Of a DNA stretch of 64,000 nt, positions 21,366 to 33,353 are shown one piece after another (the first letter of the stretch is position 1; each line of letters begins with the position of its first letter). The translations under genes were made by a program, and so were the position numbers. Location of the stretch: positions 22,243,501 to 22,307,500 of the forward strand of contig CANUEZ040000024.1 of NCBI GenBank assembly GCA_948099385.1. The letters run 5' to 3'. This DNA is from Fasciola hepatica (lineage: Eukaryota; Platyhelminthes; Trematoda; Plagiorchiida; Fasciolidae). The notes beneath the pieces were generated by a model. That model did not search any database and had not been told where the DNA came from. It saw only the letters and a list, made by a program, of their open reading frames with translations.

Positions 21366-24300
21366 ATTGTTGTGTGGCGAATCATATTATATAAAACATC
21401 TACTCTTCTACTACATATACTCTGATTACCAATAAACGCGCATCCGTTCAATCTGTCCAACATATAACAGTGGTTCAAATGAGACATAAACGAAGAATCA
21501 ATGCCAAGCAGTAGTTCTCAAAAGTATGTGAACTGTGTATAACCGATAGCAGATCACATATAAGGTCATTTTTGGGTGAGACAAGATTCACAGAAAACTT
21601 TATGTAAGCCGCGATTTCTCTCTTTCTTTTTTGCATATTTTGGATGAACATGAAATGCGTGGACTGCAGAGTACACAATTGTCATGTGACCGCGCTCCTT
21701 TCGTGCGCACAGTCGGTCAAGTAAACGGCTTCTGAGCATGATTTTTGTTGCTAATAATGTAAATAAAAGAAACAGCCATACACTTTCGTACTTGCACAAT
21801 ATTTTTCTTAGAAATTTTTCGTTAGAATATGAATAATATCCGAACCCGAACAGCCTAAACATTCTCAACAGGGTTTGTCAGATCCAAATCAGTCAGCATT
21901 TCTTGACTTTCGTTTACATTTTAGTTTATAAACACATTTCGGTTCGCGGTGTATTCTGTCTCTCACGTTGGAAAGGCCTCACATGTCCCATCAGATTTAC
22001 TCAGAACGTGAATTTTCGGGTTAGGTTTTATTTTCACACGTCCAAGGCATTAGTTCGTATCCAGTTGTAATACAATTTTAGTCTTAAAAATCCTGAGCAA
22101 GTTTGTGTGATTTTTTACAGTTTACGTGCACCTAACGGGATCACGCTTCAAGTCAATCGTTCCGTTTGAACCTCGAGCTTGTGTTTGCTTCTGTCAAATG
22201 AGGTCAGTTATATAACTTGTTATGTCATGTGCTATCATCGGAACCTGCTACAAATTTCGTCCCAATTGTGTTCCGTGTATCTCTCGTTCGATCATCCACT
22301 TGTCATAATCTTCTTGGGAAGCAGACCTCTTGAGTTTATAATAACATTCCAAGAAAATCGTTATCCTCGTGTGCATTGTGTCTGTTACATATTGGGGATA
22401 AGGCCGATCTATGGTGTTTGTCGTATCTGCGGCCTAGTCTTGTAGTGACTGAGTCAAAACCTGAGTACCAGTTTATCGATTTCACTGGTAGTCTGGTTTA
22501 CGTGACCCAGACTCATTCTGTGCCTCCTACTCATGATTGTTAAAGTTCGGTTTTCTAATTCGGGTAATGTGTGTGCATTTATTAAAGGGTATTATTTTCT
22601 TTATTAAACATCGATGAGATTTTTCACAGCTGTTCACATTCTAAAGGTAACTGAAAAGAAAATTAGGCAAGTTGTTTCGAGGTGTTTTACGTCTACCCAT
22701 TACGGTTTTATGTTGGCATGACAACTTATTGTTTATTAGGCGGACTCACTGCCGATTTGAGCGACCGCTATTGTTACTACCTAAAATATGCAGTTCATAA
22801 CCGGAGTTATTTGTCGTCTACTGCTTCTTGTTTTCTTCGCGGATCGAAGTGTGCAATTTACACGCACACAGTAAATCTGGTGAAGGCACAAAATGTATCC
22901 GTGGTGGTATGGACTGACCATGAATAGTGTACTAATGAACGACAACTAATTGGCGGGTGCGGTTGAATTCAGTAATGTTGCTGAGTACCACTAAAGCAAT
23001 AACGTGTCTTCGGTGTGTGCGTGTGTGTCTGTGTGCGTGTACACTGGGCTCTGGGGTCGATCATAATTAGCATCACTAACACAACGATCGGTGTAGAATG
23101 GCACCAAGTGTTTATAAATGTTCCAAATTTTTCCCCTCCTCTAATACCACAAAATATTTAATCAATTTGCAATCTTTTTATCATTTCGAAAAAACGCACT
23201 GGTAATAATTACAGAACCGTTACCTTCTGTATTCGTTATACAGCAACGATACAGTACTTCTGGCAGAGAGACGTGGTCAGTCTGATGTTGCCGAGAGAGA
23301 ATTTGACCGGCTGCGCTCAGATTCGGATGCGAGACCCCAAGGGAATGATTGTTCAACGACCTGCGGTCAGGAAGAAATAGTCCGAGTTGTCCTTCGTCAC
23401 AAAAATCAAGTTTCCGGAGCTTTTGTTTTTCTCTTTCTTGTCATCGTCCTCCGGTTCGTTTGTTTGCTGTGCACACTCCATACTACGTCTGTGTTGTCAT
23501 GACGTTAGCATTTGCGTGCCCATGTGTTTTTCACTCATCCCACTTGATATGGATACCACTGTTCTCTGCACAAGTAAGCCAAAAACCAAAGCGTTTTCTC
23601 TTAAATAAATTATCTTATTGAAGAATCAATAGTTGTACGGGGTAATTACTGTGCAGACGTCAGATTCATGGCGGAGTGGGCCATGCTGCACGTACAAATT
23701 AATCAAAATTTTACAAAATCTCAATATCGACTAGGCGCTTAACCGAATAAAATGTTTTTTAGTGAACCATATGTTGGTTAATGTTATACAGTTTTAAACT
23801 AGGCGTGCTTATCTTTTTGTGCTTAGTCAGTGACAATCCAAAAGCACAACATTTCTGGTACAATCGAAAACGGTTTTGTCCTGTCTGATTCTAAGCCATT
23901 CGGAATGACAGAAAAATGAGTAAACGTGACACAGGAGGTAACCTTTCGTTATGTTCTCTTAAATTTGATAAACTTGGTGCAGTTTTAATAATTTAAGAGC
24001 AATTTGTGTGACTTATTGCTATTTATTCATAAAAATGTCATCTGTATTGTGAGGGGAACCTATGCTTGGAGGTCATCAAAATACTCAGGTAGCCGGTTTC
24101 ATTGGTTAAATTTGAGGAATTTGCCGCCTCGCTAGTGTCCTTTTCATTTGACTTTTCCTCTTAACCTAGCAGCCCTGTCGGCTGCCTTTAGTATTATCTG
24201 AATATCATACACTTTTTTATCTTACCGTTGTCTAGTTTTTGTACAATATTTTACTGGAATTTTTGATGGTATCCGATTCCATGACTTGTTTGTAGGCGCG

Positions 24301-24754
24301 TTACTGCCAGGTTGCGCAGACCAAAGCAAAAGGCTTCCTTAGGGGTCCACAGATAAAACTGTTAGTCATCCCAGTTGTTTCAACGCATTTTTAGTTTCTC
24401 TCATATGTAATTCTCAGTTTTCATCTATCTCCACTTGGTTCAGCCAGATTCCACCATCTGGCCATGACTTTCAAGTTTGCCGGGCATCTCATTCCATCCC
24501 ATTAATGTGTTCTTTTAAACTCCCTCCATTACTCCTTAGTATGCATACATTTATCTTATGTTTGTCATGCATCTGTCTTCAGTATCACTAAACGTCTGAT
24601 CATATTACCATTTTTATCAATTGATCATGTATCTGGCATGCTTCGGGCTCCCTCAAAACAAACAATTATTAGCACTAGTACCATTATTGTTATTATTAAT
24701 AACCTCAAGGCGGAGGGACTAAGCTTGGGGCCGGTGACTGATTTCTCACATCAT
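21366..24754. other. Unassigned, AT-rich
   Basis: No motif-bearing frame or RNA gene recognised. A GT-rich stretch lies at 23009-23042. Minus-strand frames at 21475-21868 and plus frames at 22179-22927 and 23349-23621 are open, but show no family signature and are typical for random AT-rich DNA. A short 'attattagcactagtaccattatt' -like stretch at 24666-24690 resembles the start of the (ATT)n tract at 40.57 kb. Confidence 0.5.
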
Positions 24755-25009
24755 AGACCCTTCGGATGAGACCAAACATCATGGATGCCAAGTGTACCAT
24801 CCGCTACAGGTTCCGGTGAACACGGAGTTGTATGGTTCGTACGCTAACTGCGGTTGATTTGGAATCAGGGCTTAGCCACTTCCTATTTACTGAATATTAG
24901 TCAACCCGGTGGAGGTCGCCTGGAGTTCCGACTCCATCTACCCCCTTCTCCCCGACTCTACCATGCTTCGTTTGGCACACAGCCCGAAATCAGATAGAAG
25001 TGAGTTTAC

Positions 25010-25011
<2 letters not shown>
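24755..25011. repeat. Dispersed repeat X, copy 1
   Basis: Two modules are shared with 44.8-45.3 kb. 24755-24925 matches the reverse complement of 44895-45065 (shared blocks include 'ttcggatgag', 'tttggaatcaggg' and 'caacccggtggag'). 24935-25005 matches 45262-45320 in direct orientation (shared block 'tttggcacacag'). The second module stops right before a (TA)n tract. The family is not recognised. Confidence 0.6.

Positions 25012-25060
<49 letters not shown>
25012..25060. repeat. (TA)n microsatellite, left of the PLE pair
   Basis: About 49 bases of alternating TA that directly abut the 3' end of the minus-strand PLE copy. Confidence 0.97.
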
Positions 25061-25063
<3 letters not shown>

Positions 25064-25939
25064 ACGAATAGCGAACAAGCTCGTTTTCGGTAACATCATC
25101 CACGTGGCTAATACAGTTACATTTATAGGTTAGAAATGCATAAATAATGAACAATGTCTGTGTGCTGAAGTATGATTGGATAGTCATCGAAGTTGGTGTT
25201 GAGTAGTTTGGAAAGATGGGAAGGGAAATGTTGTTGTTTCATGGTTGGGAAAGGGACAAGTGAAACAATGAACATGGGTTTCGTGGACTATCCATTTTTG
25301 GTCTCAACCAAAGGGTCAATGTATGAGTCTCACTGAGCTCCAGGGTCGGATTCGGATCGCGACCAGGGTAGTTGGAGTGCTTTAACAAAACGTTTCTGAG
25401 AAAAAAGCGATGGATTGAATAATCTGATGTCCACAGCCTCTGCCGTTGCTAGATGTTGTTTTCGAGCGACTTTCGGCGCGGTCGTAGGGACTCTGTAGAC
25501 TATTTTGAACGCGTCGTCGTTTACGTGATGTCCAGTGTCCGCAAGGTGCACCACAATTGCACTGGTGATGGATTTTCTGTTTCCTGTCGACAACCAAGTT
25601 GGTTTGTGCTCTTTGATCCTTTGTGATAGCTTCCGTGTCTTTCTACCTACATAGCTTGGCGAACATGAGCAAACAAACGAATAGATTGACATGGATGAGA
25701 TGAGGATAGGTAACTTGTCTTTTAGGTTCGTCGAGACTGGCAAGGTGGCCACGTAGTGTGGCAGCCGGAAAGGTGCGAGCGACTGCCTTTTCCAAGCGTC
25801 TTATTGGTAACTCGCTTTTGTCATCTCCTTTGAAAGAGAGTTGAATGTATAAATCTTTCTTCTTAACAGTCATTAACTCTTGTATCTTTGCCCTTTCTGC
25901 TATGTTCTTTTGAATGAAGCGTGACAAGGAAGCTATCAC
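25061..25939 (-). mobile_element. Penelope-like element, 5'-truncated, GIY-YIG domain, minus copy
   Basis: In minus sense the copy enters in the RT-endonuclease linker. LYIQLSFKGDDKSELPIRRL lies in the frame 25939-25643, then a frameshift near 25750. In the frame 25752-25330, the block SFVCSCSPSYVGRKTRKLSQ is followed by RIKEHKP and HLADTGH, with a family-like tail RKQHLATAEAVDIRLFNPSL. This is the GIY-YIG endonuclease of PLEs, with Tyr-Val-Gly and the following Arg visible. It would cut the target for insertion. The RT domain is absent by 5' truncation. The 3' untranslated part runs to the (TA)n tract at 25060. Confidence 0.85.
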
Positions 25940-26498
25940 AAAGGATCAAAGAGCACAAACCAACTTGGCTGTCGACGGGAAACAGAAAATCCATCACCAG
26001 TGCAATTGTGGTGCACCTTGCGGACACTGGACATCACGTAAACAACGACGCGTTCAAAATAGTCTTCAGAGTCCTTACGACGACGCCGAAAGTCGCTCGA
26101 AAACAACATCTAGCAACGGCAGAGGCTGTGGACATCAGATTATTCAATCCATCGCTTTTTTCTCAGAAACGTTTCGTTAAAGCACTCCAACTACCCTGGT
26201 CGCGATCCGAAACCGACCCTGGAGCTCAGTGTGACTCATACATTGACCCTTTGGTTGAGACCAAAAATGGATAGTCCACGAAACCCATGTTCATTGTTTC
26301 ACTTGTCCCTTTCCCAACCATGAAACAACAACATTTTCCTTCCCATCTTTCCAAACTACTCAACACCAACTTCGATGACTATCCAATCATACTTTAGCAC
26401 ACAGACATTGTTCATTATTTATGCGTTTTTAACCTATAAATGTAGCTGTATTAGCCACGAGGATGATATTACCGAAAACGAGCTTGTTCGCTATTCGT

Positions 26499-26501
<3 letters not shown>
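25922..26501 (+). mobile_element. Penelope-like element, shorter 5'-truncated plus copy, inverted to the first
   Basis: From 25922 to 26501 the plus strand repeats the reverse complement of 25061-25640 with only scattered differences. The frame 25921-26274 begins inside the GIY-YIG domain at KLSQRIKEHKPTWL and runs to the same C-terminus. The catalytic Tyr pair lies upstream and is missing. Its 3' end meets a second (TA)n tract. The two copies thus form head-to-head arms with a unique 280-base centre, an arrangement common for PLE insertions. Confidence 0.85.

Positions 26502-26576
<75 letters not shown>
26502..26576. repeat. (TA)n microsatellite, right of the PLE pair
   Basis: About 75 bases of alternating TA immediately after the 3' end of the plus-strand PLE copy; mirror of the tract at 25012-25060. 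Confidence 0.97.
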
Positions 26577-26579
<3 letters not shown>

Positions 26580-29500
26580 GTACTCAATCGCTATTCAGGG
26601 GTGCGTGTTTCTACTCTCTCTTGTGATTAAAACCTTTTTGTATTGCCTAAAATAAGGCTGTCATTTAGGTAGACAGTAAAAAGAACCTGCTAAGCACAAA
26701 TGGTATTGATCATCAAATTTGTCTGTTGTGAACACACATTATGTAAGATCACACAGATTTGGAGAACAGAAGAGTAGATTAAAAGGGATCAGTCGACTTC
26801 CCATTTTGAAGCAGATGTCTTATATCTAAACAGTTGGTGCCATATTCTACCAGGAGTCACAGAAGCATTGGGTTGTTTGATTGAGTCATAAAGTTGCAGA
26901 TTTCTAATTTTGGTAAGGTAAAGTACTGGGGAACACGGTATAGCAACAGAGACAGGTGGTATCTTTCATCATATTCTCTCCTAGTGTTAAAAACTAGCTC
27001 CGTGTTCTGTGTCCCTAAATCCGTGCCATTGGCGGGGCCTTACAACAGGATACATTTCGTGTGTGGTGACCGTTCTTCGTTTGGGTTTCACGTGTGCGTG
27101 CTTGATTTCAGTTCCTTAGGCAATATTTCGAGGGATTCAGTTGGCAAAACTTCTGCCCGATAGGCAGCAGGAAGCCGGTTCAGGGTAGCAAATTTTGGCG
27201 ATGAAATATGCAGGTATAACCCACCTAACCACAATATTCTACTCTTTTTGCCGAAAAGCCTCTCATATTTTCCGCATCGAGCTTTGGTCACAATTGCGTG
27301 AAATTGTGTAAAATCATTAAGATCCTTGTGGTTACTCACGAATTATGAGTAGACACAATTGCAATGGCCATCAGAAATTATCAAGTGGCCTACTGCTTCG
27401 ATGGTATTTGATATCATATCATGTGATTAATTACCAGCGATTATTGATTACTTGTGACGACCGATCGTAGTGTTGAATGCATACAGAGCCTAAAGATTTT
27501 GAATCCTTTAACAAAAGAGTGAGTCTGTTGTCCTAGCCTAATGAGCTCCACAAAATTACAAAGCAGACTCCATAACTAATTTGTAAGACTGCACAATTAG
27601 TACGCTTGCAAATCGCCCCATGGTCAACTACCTAGTTATGCTTTTTCAGACATCCCTCGTTTGAGCTGACTGGATAAAGTTCACCACTTTTTAATATTCT
27701 GTGGCACAATCAGCTCCCTACGGATTCATTCCCGCCAGCCCAGATGGATTATCATCTTGTACTAGAGACTGATCCTATGATCGGATACTGAAGGTGCATT
27801 GAGCATTAGCATCACTAGATTATTTCGTGATCTTCAGTCGAAAGAACCCCTTGGATATTAAAAATTCTTATTTCACATACCGTCGGTAAGTGTAACTTGC
27901 TTCTCTCTCATTACATCACTAGTAGACATTACCACAGTCATGTTTGCTTCCCGTCCACGTACAATCGGCTGTTTTGGTCCCGGTTCTCCTTCCTCTGACA
28001 AAAATGTTCTTTATTCACAACCCGTTACGCTGTCCTTGGTTCGCTGCGTATCGCCACGGTCAACCGAACGACTAATCTGTTAAATGTTCCTAGGCTGAAC
28101 GTACTGTGACTACCACCACCACCAATGTCATCATCTCCGGTCTCTGTATGCTTTGTTGCTAGCTCTCGCTACTCGAGAGCTTGGTCAACCACACATCTTA
28201 TCCTCCCTCGGGGCTTTTCTACTACCTGCCCACCCACTTGCTCGCTTGCTTGCCTTTGATTCCCTCAATGCTTCCCATGGTTTCCGATCAGGATTGTGGA
28301 GCTTGCGTGACGAGACAGCAGAAAAGGAACTGTTTCACGTCGTTTAGCCCAATCTGTTCCATCTCAAACACATGCAAACAAGCAAACAGGTCCCGTGCAC
28401 CGACTTCCCGCGGGCAAACAAACCTCTTCTTCTCATGAGGGCGTTCAGAAAAAGGTTTAGGTCTGTTTCGAATCGTCTCACACATTTCACACACACACAC
28501 TTTCGTTGAGGAACAGGAACGAAGACGTGACGACCGGAACAATATTCCCAACCGAACAAAATCGTCTGATTGACTAGTTGGCAGAGAGAAGCAAGCTAGG
28601 GTGCAATAAAATGGTGACCTGGTTCGACCGATATGATATTCCGTTACGGTTTTCATTCTTGTTATTCCCTTCTTTTCTAACACGCACATATTCCGTTTCG
28701 GACTTAAACACAGCCAACTCCACGGTCCCCAAAACTCATCAACACCGATACACCTGTGCGGTTGCCATTGTGGTCAGCACCGTCCTCGTAGTTGTCGTCA
28801 TCGTCTCACAGCCTTTTCAGTGGATCTTCCGTGTTGTTCTCTCGGCATGTGCATAAATGCATTTGTATGTGCATATTGGTTTGCTCTAAACACCAGCCAT
28901 CGTGTTCTGCTGACCATGCAACTAGCCAAACGCATGAGGTGAGCAAATTGTGAAGCTGGACCGTGGTACACAGAGGGAAGTGTATGAACGGAACCTAGAC
29001 TGGTTTAGGGTGAGCATTGGAGGCTAAGCTAGAGAAGGACTGGGATGGCCGGTGGTTCGATGGGACGTTGAGAAGTGAACTGAGGTGAGGCGAACCATCT
29101 ATTCATGGTCGAGGACGTGGAACGAAAGGTTTTCCTCTTTCTTTAAACTCCACCCTCCCGTAGGGCTACCGAAGCGACCAGAACAGATAACAACAGAAAC
29201 AACATCTCAAGAAATTGTTCAAGATCAGGAAGCCGGGGTGAGGTACATCGCAGCAACCGTCACCACAGTGATGAGTGAGGAAAGAGAGCGATAGCAACAA
29301 CAACAAAAGCAAGCACATCAAGTGCCATCAAATTACGGTTTTCACACGAGGTTTGCGATTGCGTGGTCATATGATTCGTAATAGAAGTCAGCTTCACTTC
29401 ACTCTTCCATTCAGCCCCCCACCCCACCCCTCTCCCTTGAACGCATCGACCACACAGCAAGGGACAAATGATAGCGGAAAAACGAAAAACAGCAGCTGCC

Positions 29501-29971
29501 GTAGGGCCAAAGAAAATAACCGAATAGCCTCAACGCCATGCACACACACACAAATTGAACCGGTTGTGCTTTCGTCGGTTCTCCCGGAGGGCATGGGAGA
29601 TATGGGCAAGCCACATCCTTCGCATGCAAGAAAGTGGGCAAACGTGTTTTGGGCCGGGTGAGCTCAAGTCTCTGTGTCTGTTCTAAACCGTGGGAGTGAA
29701 TACAACCGGAATACATAGTCATCTGGCCCGATCTTAATATCTGTGCGAAATAAAGCCACAGGTGAAATAACTGAAATTCTTTCGCAGTCACGGCGAAGAA
29801 AAAAGGGTATTTCTATCAAGCAAGCGTGTACTCGGTTTGCACAGTATCAGTCAGTCGCTTACCTTTTCCTAATCATTGGCCTTGTCCCGTATTACCTGAA
29901 CGCAAAGGAACAAATCAAGAGGTCGACATCTGTACAAGCTTAACTTTGTGATTCGGATCAGCTCGAACGGG
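26577..29971. other. Unassigned
   Basis: 26577-28100 is AT-rich. 28100-29660 is richer in GC, with several overlapping open frames on both strands (28153-28689, 29275-29791). None has a family motif and composition explains their length (CA-rich and CT-rich stretches). Nothing can be called a gene. Confidence 0.45.
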
Positions 29972-30135
29972 AGCGGGGTGGCGCAGTGGTAACACACACA
30001 CCTTCGAGATGGGAGGGCCCAGGTTCAAACCCTGGGTGTGGCGGAGGATATGCACCACTGATGAGCTCTAACAAGAGCGAAGCTCGAGTCTGGTGCTTCC
30101 GAGTGCAGGTTGGTCGGATGACCTGAGGTTTGCGC
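29972..30135 (+). repeat. tRNA-headed SINE carrying a well preserved hammerhead (family A-like)
   Basis: Head: A box TGGCGCAGTGG at 29979-29989 and B box GGTTCAAACCC at 30022-30032 inside a perfect T-arm-like helix (CCCAGG/CCTGGG). These are canonical internal polymerase III promoter boxes. A hammerhead fold follows 20 bases downstream (30052-30096, separate entry), then about 40 bases of tail. Head plus ribozyme tail is the layout of the schistosome Sm-alpha retroposons. The outer limits are uncertain. Confidence 0.75.
30052..30096 (+). ncRNA. Hammerhead ribozyme, type I-like with minimal stem III
   Basis: Stem I: GCACCA (30052-30057) pairs fully with TGGTGC (30091-30096). Core CTGATGA is at 30058-30064. 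Stem II: GCTC/GAGC (30065-30068 with 30075-30078), four perfect pairs with loop TAACAA. GAA follows at 30079-30081. Stem III is very short (GC-TCGA-GT, 30082-30089). Cleavage is predicted after C30090, in a GUC triplet. The one departure is G in place of the usual A at position 15.1, facing U as a wobble pair. Very short stem III is known in ribozymes of animal retroelements, which may work as dimers. Confidence 0.75.
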
Positions 30136-30724
30136 GTAAAACGTGGAGTCCAAAAAAGGACAGTCAATCAAACGAAAATCAGGAAGAGCAAACAGAGTGA
30201 AAGGGTCTAATGGTTAGTGCACACACGGACAGATTGCTTGATTGACCGGTCTTAGTTCGTTCGGTGTTTGCCACCGTGACAGAGATAACATTATCACATT
30301 CCGGTCAGATCGACGGTGAATGCAAAATGTTGGTTGCTCGACGTCAAGATGATATCACGTTACTGTTCGCAGACAGACAATACCACAGAAAACTACTCCT
30401 TTAAGGTAGAGCCGAAGGAGTGAATGCTCGTTCAACAGGGGTGTGACGTCTTTTGCAACCGTGTGCGCAGGACTCTGGGTCTATCGTGATAAGCATGTCG
30501 TTAAGATCATTGGTTACTGTAGCAATCGATTTGTCGTATTTCACGTGACGTCGACAATTTCTGGGAACAGCACTATTGCGAACCAATTCACATACAGTGA
30601 TTTTTGTTCTCCAAGATTGTGATAAAACGTCGTGAAGATCAAAAAACAGCATTTAAGAATTAGCATTCATTGGTTTTGACCCTATTTCATCGACAATATA
30701 GCGGATCCATAGACATTGTATGAC
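30136..30724. other. Unassigned
   Basis: Nothing recognised. The minus frame 30401-30652 has no family motif. Confidence 0.5.
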
Positions 30725-31385
30725 TGGGTTGCAATAGGGACTTCAGTGAGTTAATATACTCATATTTAAGCAATAAAGGAAAGGAACTCCGGTTGCTGTC
30801 ACCTTTGAGTGAGCAGAAAAAATACTGGAGAAAGTTTGGTTCACCCACCACGATCCATGTGAAGTTCCTCTGTGATTTTCATTTTGTCAATCAGAACACG
30901 TGCTAAGCAGGGCATCCTGAAGTTGCGATAGATATTTATGCGGGATCGAATATCTAAATGCGGAACGTGTAGAGGCATACGACAGGCATACAGATAAGTC
31001 ATGGTACATGGGAGGGATGGGGTCCGAAAGAATCTTCACGGCGAATTTTTCACAGGCTGTAATGTGCAAATTGCACACTCTGGACATGAGAGAAAGCCTA
31101 CGTGAATCAAAGAAACACGACTGATAATGACTAAGTCGCGGTGTAGTGTGGTAAAATCCTTCTTAAGTAGACGGGGAGAAATCACTAGAGTGCAGTAGAA
31201 TAAGATTGGGAGAATATATTGATGGATAAAAGAAAAGGTGACAAATTGTATGGCACCAAAATGCCTTAGTTTTCGAATTTGAAAAGACAGTCTTTGTAGT
31301 TCTCTTACACAATCAGGAGTATGAGAAGATCACTGTAAATTGGTTCTGATTGTTACCCCTAAGTGTTTGACCGAGTCGCATGCGT
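30725..31385 (-). mobile_element. CR1-like LINE, 3' end fragment (minus)
   Basis: 31385-30903 (minus sense) is nearly the same as 53833-53385 and encodes the C-terminal segment of a CR1-like RT (CNLHITACEKFAVKIL, then IPPMYHDLSVCLS). The 3' untranslated part continues to about 30725 and matches 52945-53050. The copy is 5'-truncated after the catalytic domain, the usual form of dead LINE copies. One base difference near 31145 breaks the frame seen in the other copies. Confidence 0.8.
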
Positions 31386-32963
31386 ATCTTCAGGGGCAGT
31401 ATCTAATTCCAAAGTAACAAAATACACCACAGACGAAGGAACTGGCCGGATCCAATTTTTCTTTATTTCCGCCTATTAGCTAAACCACTTTCATTGTTTT
31501 ATTTTTATTCGTTCTGGAATCCACTGGTTGGTTGGTGCCAAATGCTCGACATAAATATTCTGCACTGCGATACAGCTTGACTTCGAATCATGTAGGGATC
31601 TTATGCACTTCATATGTGAAACATCCCAAGGGAGCCAAATCCATGTAATGCCCAATTTTTGAAAATCGTATAGTGAGTGAAAAGCATTTAATTGGGTTTA
31701 GAGGTGATTCATCAACCCTAGAAGCGCCCTAGATTTGTTCAATCTGTTACATATCAGTAGTGTAGTGAATCTCCATTGAATCCAAAGTGGATCTCTAACC
31801 CTCGGACGGGCACGAGTCTCTGATTCACAAATATGACCCCATCAGGCAATCCGGACTGGTTCTCAACAACTGAAATCCTCTACTGCTGAAACAAATTCGT
31901 TGACTGTTTTCCTATGCGAACAGTTGTGTGAGATCGGTTGACTGAAAAGAGATCGATGATCACTGATAGACAATTATTTTTTGTGGGCACAAATAGGTGA
32001 ATGTTTCAAGGTGTTCTAATTAAATTTAAGACCAGATAAACTATGAAATCACTGTCTGCCAGTGTGATTTTAGCTTCAACAACTTGCGTCAGATAATGCC
32101 AACTAGTTCAATATCTTTGCTTTTGAAAAAAATCATCTAAAGCTACCAATAAACCCGAAACAAATGCTTCCCCACTTCGTTTCTTCGTACGGTTCTCACA
32201 CGATAAATATTTCACTGCATTTTATGCCCGCTTACCTTCTACGCATGAGTATCATTCGTTTGATCCATTCGATGATCTGACAATGTGGGTGAATCGCGCA
32301 ACTGTTTTCGTGCTGTCCTAAATGAGTAAAATATCTGTGATCCCATTGTTACATTCTTTTTAGGAATTTTGTCAATTACCAGTTATTCATTTAAATACCT
32401 TCTTAATTGGACTAGTCTACGGTATGAGTAGTATGGTATTGTATCTGAATGACAGGACAAAATTGTCCCAGGAAACACACGATCGGTTTCTCGGTTGTTG
32501 CCGCCCATCAGGTATGCATACCCGGCACTGTCCTGCCCAATCAACACCGCACTTGAGCATTCCACAGTTAGTTTACAGCTGTAATCTAATTTGAATCGTG
32601 AGGAGCGTGTACTGACTAGGTGTCCATTTTTCGAATCACACGGTGATGATGTCAAATTTGTTTCGTCGGTTAGCACGGTCTATCTTATTTTAGTCACTTC
32701 TACTCTCCTGTCATTTCCTTCCCACCAGAAACTGAAAGACTGCTATAGGATCCCATTATTTCAGTTATCACAGATGTGAAATTCGACTGTAGACTGACAA
32801 CACTTGTGGAACACATTGCTTTTTGGCGTGTCAGAACTCGTAACAGGAGTAAAACTGTCTCTTCAGAAGTTAAACTCTGTGAATGTGAATATCTAATGAC
32901 GCGTCACTTGCTCTCTAGGCTCTCTGTGCCAAAGTAATAAACTATCAAAGATTTGCGTTCGAA
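31386..32963. other. Unassigned spacer between inverted CR1 ends
   Basis: 1.6 kb without a supported gene. A minus-strand frame at 32383-32676 has no recognised motif. Confidence 0.5.
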
Positions 32964-33353
32964 GCAGAGTTGATACGGTCAACTGCTTCAGCTTTACAAT
33001 CAGAGCCAATTTACAGTGATCTTCTCATACTCCTGATTGTGTAAGAGAACTACAAAGATTGTCGTTTCAAATTCGAAAACTAAGACACTTTGGTGCCATA
33101 CAACTTGTCACCTTTTCTTTTATCCATCAATATATTCTCCCAATCTTATTCTACTGCACTCTAGTGATTTCTCCCCGTCTACTTAAGAAGGATTTTCATC
33201 ACACTACATCGCGACTTAGTCATTATCAGTCGTGTTTCTTTGATTCACATAGGCTCTCTTTCATGTCCAGAGTGTGCAATTTGCACATTACAGCCTGTGA
33301 AAAATTCGCCGAGAAGATTCTTTCGGACCCCACCCATCTCATATACCACGACC
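32964..33353 (+). mobile_element. CR1-like LINE 3' end, left part, interrupted by an RTE insertion
   Basis: Plus strand. Matches the reverse complement of 53480-53870, including SYxSCFFDSHRLSFM and CNLHITACEKFAEKILSDP in the frame 33059-33376. The match stops at 33353 (...ataccacgac) and resumes at 35533 (tgacttacctg...). In the uninterrupted copy these two points are adjacent. It is inverted relative to 30725-31385. Confidence 0.85.
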
